From Lolium rigidum (lineage: Eukaryota > Streptophyta > Magnoliopsida > Poales > Poaceae): 64,000 bases of DNA. Position 1 is the first letter of the stretch. Every line of letters starts with the position of its first letter. The notes beneath the pieces are model-generated. The model was given only the letters and a program-made list of their open reading frames with translations, was not told the origin of the DNA and ran no database searches. Both the position numbers and the translations under genes were made by a program. Shown piece by piece: positions 57,031 to 64,000 of the stretch. The stretch is from NCBI RefSeq assembly GCF_022539505.1, contig NC_061510.1:229907322-229971321 (forward strand), written 5' to 3'.

Positions 57031-57300
57031 ACATGTGATATCTTGATTATTTTGTAGACAATAAACAGTGTATTGCGCTCGGAGCTATTTCAAACGGATA
57101 AATTAAATCTTTATTTTTACATAAACAAACTTATATGTTGAATCTTCTTGTTTTTTTGTTTTTGCGAAGCATAGGACTTTCCTGTTTTTTTCAGAAAATT
57201 CCGAACTTTCCTATTTTGGAGTGGGCTGAAATTGTACGAGTCAAAAGGCCAAGAAGGATAGTTCGAAGGCCCAGATGTCCAGATGCAGCCCAATTGAAAT
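57031..57300 (+). other. Spacer inside the array, duplicated at 60430-60600
   Basis: AT-rich, then CTTATATGTTGAATCTTC, a T run and AGCATAGGAC. It resembles CTTATGTAGAATCTCC, a T run and ATCATAGGAT at about 60455-60490, both followed by a GGCCCA-rich segment. A larger repeat unit seems to include array plus spacer. No gene. Confidence 0.5.
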
Positions 57301-58046
57301 CTTTCTTCTTGGATTTTTTTCACCCCCTGATTTCTGGCTGCTTCATTTTTCTTTTGGTTCTGTGCCGCCTTGGAAGCGTTGAGACCACTGCTCCAAATAG
57401 GACCCGCATGTCATCCTCTATGTACTATAAAACATTCTTTTCTTGGATTTTTTTGGCACCTCATATTTGGTCACTTGCCTTTTTCTTTCGATCCCCTGCC
57501 GCTTCTCAAACGGTGATACGTACCGCTGCTGCTAAATGGGACCCGTATGTCATCCTCTATGTACAATCAAGTTTCTTTTCTTGAATTATTTTTGGCTCCT
57601 GATATTTGGTCACTTGCCTTTTTCTTTCGATCTCATGCCACGTTTGAAACGTTGAGGAACCTGCAGGCTCATGGGACCCACATGTCATCCTCCATGTACT
57701 ATAAAACATTCTTTTCTTGGATTTTTTTGGCACCTCATATTTGGTCACTTGCCTTTTTCTTTCGATCCCCTGCCGCTTCTCAAACGGTGATACCGCTGCA
57801 GCTAATTGGGACCCGCATGTCATCCTCTATGTACAATCAAGTTTTTTTCTTGAATTATTTTTGGCTCCTGATATTTGGTCACTTGCATTTTTCTTTTGAT
57901 CTCAAGCCACGTTTGAAACGTTGAGGACCCTGCTGGCTCATGGGACCCGCATGTCATCCTCTATGTGCTATAAAAGTTTATTTTCTTGGGGTTTTTTCAC
58001 CCTCTGATTTTTGGCTATTTCCTTTTTCTTTTGATCCCCTGCCGCC

Positions 58047-58690
58047 TGATACGTCTCCGACGTATCGATAATTTCTTATGTTCCATGCCACATTATTGAT
58101 GATATCTACATGTTTTATGCATACTTTATGTCGTATTTATGCGTTTTCCGGAACTAACCTATTGACGAGATGCCGAAGTGCCAGTTCCTGTTTTCTGCTG
58201 TTTTTGGTTTCAGAAATCCTAGTAAGGAAATATTCTCGGAATTGGACGAAATCAACGCCTAGCATCTTAGAATCCCCGGAAGCATCCAGAACACCCGAGA
58301 GCTGCCAGAGGGGGGCCACAGGGGCCCCATATGACAGGGTGGCGTGGCCAGGGCCTGGGCCACGCCCCCCTATTGTGTCATCGCCTCGTCGCCCCTCCGA
58401 CGCCAACAAGCACTTTTCTGGCGCTGTTACTACTGCTCATACTTATTCATACCACCTGTATTTCACTATCTTTTCGCCGAACTAGTGCACCTATTAGGTG
58501 TGTTGGGGACACAAGAGACTTCTTGTTTTGTGGTTGCAGGGTTGCTTGAGAGGGATATCTTTGACATCTTCCTCCCTGAGATCGATAAACCTTGGGTGAT
58601 CCACTTAAGGGAAACTTGCTGCTGTTCTACAAACCTCTGCTCTTGGAGGCCCAACACTGTCTACAAGAATAGAAGCTCCCGTAGACATCA
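58047..58690 (+). mobile_element. Solo LTR of the A5 family, internally deleted, TSD CCGCC
   Basis: TGATACGTCTCCGACG to CCGTAGACATCA, flanked by CCGCC (58042-58046 and 58691-58695). Compared with the A5 5' LTR it lacks about 1.07 kb (equivalent to about 45240-46300), including TATA. GC inverted repeat GGCGTGGCC/GGCCACGCC (58341-58349/58358-58366), with the changed base pair matched on both arms. Confidence 0.9.
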
Positions 58691-59470
58691 CCGCCTTGGA
58701 AACGTTGAGTAAGCTGCTGACTCATGGGACCCGCATGTCATCCTCTATGTACAATCAACTTTCTTTTTTCTTTTGATCTCAAGCCGCATTTGAAACGTTG
58801 AGACCGCTGCTAATTGGGACCCGCATGTCATCCTCTATGTACAATAAAGTTTTTTTTCTTGGATTATCTTTGGCTCCTGATATTTTGTCACTTGCCTTTT
58901 TCTTTCAATCTCATGCAGCCTTTGAAACATTGAGTAAGCTGCTGGCTCATGGGTCCCGCATGTCATCCTCTACAAACAATAAAAGTTTCCTTTCTTGGAG
59001 TTATTTTTGACCCCTAATTTCTGGCTACTTCCTTTTTCTTTTGATCCCCTGCCGCCTTTGAAACGTTGAGGATTCTGCTGGCTCATGGGTCCAACATGTC
59101 AGCCTCTATGAACAATAAACCTTTCCTTTCTTGGAGTTATTTTGAAACGTTGACACCGCTCCTGGAAAATGGGACCCGCATGTCATCTTTTATGTACAAT
59201 AAAGTTTTATTTTCTTGGATTATTTTTGGCTCCTGATATTTAGTCTCTTGTCTTTTTCTTTCGATCTCATGCCGCCTTTGAAACGTTGAGGAAGCTGCTA
59301 GCGCATGTGTCCCGCATGTCATCCTCTATGAACAATAAAAGTTTCATTTCTTGGAGTTATTTTTGACCGCTAATTTCTGGCTACTTCCTTTTTCTTTTGA
59401 TCCCCTGCCGCCTTGGAAACGTTGAGTAAGCTGCTGACACAAGGGGCCCGCATGTCATCCTCTATGTACA

Positions 59471-60286
59471 ATCAACTTGCAAGATCTTGGAGCGAAAGAG
59501 CTTGTAAGTGGGACCCATATGTCATCCTCTATGTACAATAAAAGTTTCTTTTCTTGGATTATTTTTTGCTTCTGATATTTGGACACTTTCCTTTTTCTTT
59601 CGATCTCATGCCGCCTCTGAAATGTTGACTAAGGTGCTGGCTCATGGGACCCGCATGTCATCCTCTATGTACAATAAAGTTTCTTTTCTTAGATTTTTTT
59701 AACCCCTGATTTTTGGTCACTTGCCTTTTTCTTTCGATCATATGCCGCCTTTGAAATTGAGGTCGCTGGTGGCTCATGGGTCCCACATGTCAGCATCTAT
59801 GAACAATAAACCATTCCTTTGTTGGATTTATTTTTTACCCCTAATTTCTGGCTATTTGCCTTTTTCTTTTGATCCCCTGCCGGCCTGCCCCCTTTGAAAC
59901 GCTACTGGCAGGTCGGTCCCACATGTCATCCTCTATGAAGAATAAAAGTTTCCTTTTTGGATTTATTTTTGACCCCTAATTTTTGGCTATTTGTCTTTTT
60001 CTTCTGACCCTACCGACTTCGAAATGATGAGGATACTGCTGGCATATCGGTCCCACATGTTAGCCTCTATGAACTATAAATGTTTCCTTTCTAGGATTTA
60101 TTTTTTACCCCTATTTTCGGGCTACTTGCCATTTTCTTTGAAACGTTGAGGACGCTACTGTCTCATGGGTCCCACATGGCATCCTCTCTGAATGATAAAC
60201 CTTCATTTCTTGTTAACGACAGATTTATCAGTATTATTTTTGCAGACTAATACAAGCTCTTTCGCTCCAAGATCTTGCAAGTTGAT
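59471..60286. repeat. Perfect 36-bp inverted repeat, 744 bp apart
   Basis: 59471-59506 is the exact reverse complement of 60251-60286 (core AGATCTTGGAGCGAAAGAGC). The left arm replaces the middle of a shortened array unit; the right arm lies just beyond the array. Confidence 0.9.
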
Positions 60287-60809
60287 AGATTAAATCATGG
60301 AATTATCAGGATATGTTTTAAATTTCAAATCCACTTTATGAATTTTTAAAAATACCGTTATCCATGTGGGTATGGAGGGATCAAGGATTTTCATATTGGG
60401 CATGAGCAGTTTCAAAAATCGGAACCCAATAATTCAAAATAAATAAAAACAACTCTTATGTAGAATCTCCGTGTTTTTTTTGCCAATCATAGGATCTGTG
60501 TTTCATTAGAAAAGGGCCGCAATTGCATGAGCAGAAAGGCCCATTTGTAGTTATTGGGCTTCGACATCCGGAGCAAGTAGACCGATAACAATTACCATGT
60601 AGATGTTCGTTGGCAACCCAAAAGTGAAATATTGGGCCCAACAGGGGAAGGTTGAACAATACTTTTTCTATTGGGAAGGTGGTACATGGGGTTATCCTGA
60701 CAAAAAAAATGGAACATGGGTTACTGAAGGTTGCCCATTTGTGCCTAATATGTTTGTCAGCAGGAGCTTTACCTTCCGCCGCCGCCGCTCCGCTTCCGCC
60801 TCCGCCGCC
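60287..60809 (+). other. Unrecognised sequence with a short ORF start (60603)
   Basis: Mostly AT-rich. ATG 60603 opens a frame (MFVGNPKVKYWAQQGKVEQY, then YFFYWEGGTWGYPDKKNG) running in phase into the GC-rich segment at 60810. The aromatic-rich text looks coding, but I recognise no family. Confidence 0.3.
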
Positions 60810-60947
60810 ATGGTCGAGCTAGCGGTACGGCGGTGTTTCGAGCTCGGGGTAGCGCAGCGTCCGCACGCGCTCGAAATTAAGGTACCTATTAAGCGGAGAT
60901 ACGTACCGGCGACGAGCACATCGGCCTCGCGACGACACCTACGATAG
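60810..60947 (+). pseudogene. Gene-like first-exon fragment
   Basis: GC-rich island (60775-60950) with (CCG)n leader and a strong start context CCGCCGCCATGG. MVELAVRRCFELGVAQRPHA leads to GAAATTAAG|GTACCT, a possible donor near 60882. It resembles the 5' end of a grass gene captured in a transposon. Identity unknown. Confidence 0.35.
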
Positions 60948-61312
60948 GCTCGGCTGGCCCCTGGGCATTTACCCTAGCCTCTTCCATGCTCAAGTTTTAG
61001 AAATGTTTCTGGCTCTGTTCAACACTGGATCAAATTTATCAACATGACCATTTTTATGTAGTAGCAACGAGTTTTTTTTTCTGTCAAAACTCTTTAAGTT
61101 CTGCAATATAACGACTAATTGGTACTACCTTATACAAAATGATTACATATCCTTATTTTGGAAGCAAGCAATCACACACTTATAGTTTGCTAATCAGTTG
61201 CATGTAACGTTAAAAATCGGCAATTATAATGAATAAACCTGTAATTTTCACTTGAAATGCATCAAGGAGCATCAAATTTGACAAATCAAAGCATGTCTTA
61301 CTGAAAATTGAC
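60948..61312. other. No feature seen
   Basis: AT-rich sequence without repeats or coding signal I can support. Confidence 0.5.
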
Positions 61313-61726
61313 ATGTCTTTCGCATGCAGAAATGTAAAATTATCCATGCATGTGCGTTTATACAGGTTAAGTTTTGCACGTATTATTTTTTGTAACTTTT
61401 CTGACTACCTTCAAAGCTCCAATCCTTCTTCATCATCTTTGTTGTACCGCACCGATGCAAGTGAATGCGAGCTGCTCGCCGTACGCGACTTCGTGTCCGA
61501 TATGTGTACTATGCCTTCTCCATCTAGTGCTAGTTACGCCTCCGTGCTAATTAATTCTATCCCAGTGCCTACATCCAAGCACAAACCTCTCGTCATTGCA
61601 AGCTGTGACTCACCTCGACCATTGGAGCCCAATCACAAGAGCGAGCTCGGCCTCAACCAGAGAGGCATGTGTCTCATGGTTAGCTATCTACAACTTGTTG
61701 TATTACTAAAACCGTGCCTATCATAG
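61313..61726 (+). pseudogene. Possible exon fragment (about 61417-61677)
   Basis: Within an open frame, a Ser-rich stretch (SSNPSSSSLLYRTDASECEL, then NHKSELGLNQRGMCLM) is bounded by an acceptor-like CTACCTTCAAAG and a donor-like CTCATG|GTTAGC. Codon composition differs from the AT-rich flanks. No family recognised; may be a captured exon. Confidence 0.3.
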
Positions 61727-62239
61727 AGATCACCTCGCTGGTGTAGCAATGGCTGCAAGTAGCTGCTAGCATGAGCGAAGGGGATAAGGAAGAAAAGATT
61801 TAAAAAATGGGGTGGGGCCAAGAAGCAGGAAAGCTATCTATAGCTTTATGGATGTTTCTGGAATTGGGTAGAAAATAGTAGATGACACTGTAGCAGCGAA
61901 TCCCGCAGACCAAGGCCGTTGGATGATGTCTAATGAACGGCGAACCGTGTTCAAGAAAAAATGGCAGAACAAAATATGCGAAATTAGCTTGAATTTTGAT
62001 AATAAATCTTGGACATTTTCCCTCGAACATGATGTACTACTACTACTGTACTCAACTTTGGGTAGTCTCTGGACTAGTCTCCCTCGTCCACCACTTATTA
62101 TTATACTACTGCGAAAAGTTGAGGGGAGTCCCTAGTCCCGAGCACTTCGCCCACTTCCCCTGGCCTCATCCCAGAGATCTCACACCAACCACCTCACCGT
62201 CGACTAGCCGCCAGTCTACACGCCTCCGAAGAATCCCCA
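61727..62239 (+). promoter_or_regulatory. Promoter-like region of a gene fragment
   Basis: Non-coding; AT-rich, then a C-rich leader from about 62140 (CACTTCCCCTGGCCTCATCC) leading to ATG 62240. No clear TATA. Confidence 0.3.
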
Positions 62240-62380
62240 ATGGCGGCGACGCCCCTACTAGAGCGCTCCTCACGCGAGCGCATCATCGAGTCTGGCCCAC
62301 ATGTCTTCCGTGCCTGCCGTGTGTCGGCAAGCACGACCGACTTCTCCGTCGACGAGCCGCCGGCCGTGGGCGAGGGCTAG
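62240..62380 (+). pseudogene. Short GC-rich ORF, possible host-gene 5' end cut by A6
   Basis: AATCCCCAATGGCGGCG start context, 46 codons (MAATPLLERSSRERIIESGP) to TAG 62378-62380. GC-rich sequence with coding feel continues in other frames to 62445, where A6 begins. Could be the first exon of a host or captured gene with a frameshift; not identified. Confidence 0.35.
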
Positions 62381-62445
62381 GCGTCCCCGTACACTATGAC
62401 AGTGCACATCTTCTTCTCGAGGACGTACGAGCTCAGGAGGATGGC

Positions 62446-63999
62446 TGATACGTCTCCAACGTCTCGATAATTTCTTATGTTCCATGCTTGTTTTATGACA
62501 ATACCTACATGTTTTATATACACTTTATGTCATATTTATGCATTTTCCGGCACTAACCTATTAAAGAGATGCCGAAGAGCCAGTTGCTGTTTTCTGCTGT
62601 TTTTGGTTTCAGAAATCCTAGTAAGGAAATATTCTCGGAATTGGACGAAATCAACGCCCAGAATCTTATTTTTCCACGAAGCTTCCAGAAGTCCGAAAGG
62701 GAAACGAAGTGGGGCGACGAGGTGACGCCACAGTAGGGCGGCGCGGCCCAGCCCCTAGCCGCGCGGCCCTAGCGTGTGGGCCCCTCGTGGCGCCCCCTGA
62801 CCTACCCTTCCGCCTACTAAAGCCTTCTTCGATAATAACTCCAGTACCGAGAGCCACGATACGGAAAACCTTCCAGAGACGCCACCGCCGCCAATCACCC
62901 TGCCGGAGAGGGGAATCATCTCCCGGAGGACTCTTCACCGCCATGGTCGCCTCCGGAGTGATGTGTGAGTAGTTCACCCTTGGACTATGGGTCCATAGCA
63001 GTAGCTAGATGGTCGTCTTCTCCTAATTGTGCTATCATTGTTGGATCTTGTGAGCTGCCTAACATGATCAAGATCATCTATCTGTAATGCTACATGTTGC
63101 GTTTGTTGGGATCCGATGAATAATGAATGCTATGTTATGTTGATTATCAATCTATCATCTATGTGTTGTTTATGATCTTGCATGCTCTCATTAGTAGAGG
63201 CTCTGGCCAAGTCGTTACTTGTAACTCCAAGAGGGAGTATTTATGCTCGATAGTGGGTTCATGCCTCCATTAAATCTGCGACAGTGACAGAAAGCTCTAA
63301 GGTTGTGGATGTGCTGTTGCCACTAGGGATAAAACATCAATGCTATGTCTAAGGATGTATTTGTTGATTACATTACGCACCATACTTAATGCAATTGTCT
63401 GTTGTTTGCAACTTAATACTGGAAGGGGTTCGGATGATAACCTGAAGGTGGACTTTTTAGGCATAGATGCATGCTGGATAGCGGTCTATATACTTTGTCG
63501 TAATGCCCAATTAAATCTCACACTACTCATCATAATATGTATGTGCATTGTCATGCTATCTTTATTTGTCAATTGCCCAACTGTAATTTGTTCACCCAAC
63601 ATGCTATTTATCTTATGGGAGAGACACCACTAGTGAACTGTGGACCCCGGTCCATTCTTTACATCGAATACAATCTACTGCAATACTCGTTCTACTGTTT
63701 TCTGCAAACATCATCATCCACACTATATATCTAATCCTTTGTTACAGCAAGCCGGTGAGATTGACAACCTCACTGTCACGTTGGGGCAAAGTAATTTGGT
63801 TGTGTTGTGCAGGTTCCACGTTGGCGCCGGAATCCCTGGTGTTGGGCCGCACTACACTCCGCCGCTATCAACCTTCAACGTGCTTCTTGGATCCTACTGG
63901 TTCGATAAACCTTGGTTTCTTACTGAGGGAAAACTTGCCGCTGTACGCATCACACCTTCCTCTTGGGGTTCCCAACAGGCGCGTGTTGTACGCGTGTCA
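62446..63999 (+). mobile_element. A6: Athila-type LTR (A3/A4 family)
   Basis: TGATACGTCTCCAACG to GTACGCGTGTCA, 1554 bp, left flank ATGGC (62441-62445). One base (A) remains in the window, compatible with either a solo LTR (duplication ATGGC next) or a 5' LTR (interior AGCAA next). The GC segment (about 62735-62775) is rearranged. No gene. Confidence 0.85.
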
Positions 64000-64000
64000 A

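Larger units (their letters stand above)
54841..60210 (+). repeat. Tandem array, about 135-bp unit, about 36 copies
   Basis: The key word GGGACCCGCATGTCATCCTC or close variants recurs about every 131-139 bp, for example near 54998, 55131, 55262, 55399, 55537, 55802 and 55935. Each unit goes on through a T-rich stretch, TGGTCACTTGCC, TTTTTCTTTCGATC and AAACGTTGAGG. Some units are shortened (about 91-98 bp near 56180-56271; 66 bp near 59446-59512). A non-repeat spacer lies at about 57030-57300 and the solo LTR at 58047-58690. Open frames of 60-150 codons with GTRMSSSMY repeated occur because many units are close to 132 bp; I do not call them genes. Confidence 0.85.
54522..62445 (+). mobile_element. 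CACTA-like transposon, left end only, with long repeat array
   Basis: CACTACAAGAAAAGTTGCCA at 54522 is a classic CACTA (En/Spm) terminus interrupting A4's 3' module in the middle of a block known from A2 and A5 (TTTGCTTCAAACAACCTT). Direct repeats CCATGGCCGATG/CCATGGCCGACG follow at 54538 and 54583. No TIR of opposite orientation and no resumption of A4 is seen to the right, so the element continues beyond the window or is broken. No transposase motif found. The right boundary is set by the A6 LTR; whether 60287-62445 belongs to it is inference. Confidence 0.6.

Noticed and set aside
54841..57924. Long open frames repeating GTRMSSSMY
   Set aside because: Product of tandem units close to a multiple of three. 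Frames change between units; no start context or domain.
1..64000. CRISPR arrays, rRNA, tRNA genes
   Set aside because: None seen. Direct repeats here are transposon-derived; tRNA-like strings are primer binding sites.

Overview
The window looks like intergenic DNA from a large grass genome, most likely Triticeae (wheat, barley or Aegilops type). This is inferred from the kinds of retroelement present; no host gene identifies the species. Nearly every base belongs to nested LTR retrotransposons, plus one CACTA-like DNA transposon carrying a long tandem array. I see no rRNA, tRNA, CRISPR, bacterial feature or intact host gene. Family names are lineage-level readings from motifs, not database matches.

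Layout, using working names. T0 (1-533) is an antisense Tat-like Gypsy LTR inserted in the primer binding site of A1. A1 (534-8436, +) is an Athila-like element with broken gag-protease and a broken ATHILA-type second ORF but no polymerase; T1 cuts its 3' LTR. T1 (8437-8892, 15961-16939, 43725-44316, -) is an antisense Tat-like element split by three insertions. A2 (8893-15960, +, TSD CCCAC) sits in T1's LTR. T2 (16940-43724, +, TSD ACACG) is a second Tat-like element with 543-bp LTRs. It has an almost complete protease-RT-RNase H-integrase reading frame, most of gag missing, and a spliced antisense gene. T2 was hit twice: by A3 (24164-32291, -, TSD ATGGC) inside an exon of the antisense gene, and by D (34367-42192, +, TSD GGAAC) in its 5' leader. 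To the right, T1's own antisense gene (43893-44316) is cut by A4 (44317 onward, +). A5 (44881-51282, +, TSD CACCC) lies inside A4's 5' LTR. A CACTA-like end (54522) interrupts A4's interior. It is followed by about 5.4 kb of a roughly 135-bp tandem repeat holding a solo LTR (58047-58690, TSD CCGCC), then 2.2 kb of gene-like fragments. A last Athila-type LTR fills 62446-63999.

How the parts work together. T2 is the only element with recognisable RT and integrase. A2, A3, A4, A5 and D lack polymerase and look like non-autonomous elements needing a helper. A3 keeps a full-length gag-protease frame. A2 and A5 instead encode a small acidic protein with a conserved hydrophobic C-terminus. A2-A5 share a long 3' non-coding module despite different ORFs. 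It holds a stem-loop 43-47 nt after the stop codon and a polypurine-like hairpin.

Most unusual signals: (1) the T2 antisense gene can be read as seven exons, with five of six introns joining in frame, and T1 has a diverged copy of exon 1; (2) the fixed-distance post-stop stem-loop in four elements; (3) a GC-rich inverted repeat in Athila-type LTRs that shows one paired base change; (4) three strong hairpins in the leader region of D's LTRs; (5) the 135-bp array with a 36-bp inverted filler insertion. All comparisons and counts were made by eye.
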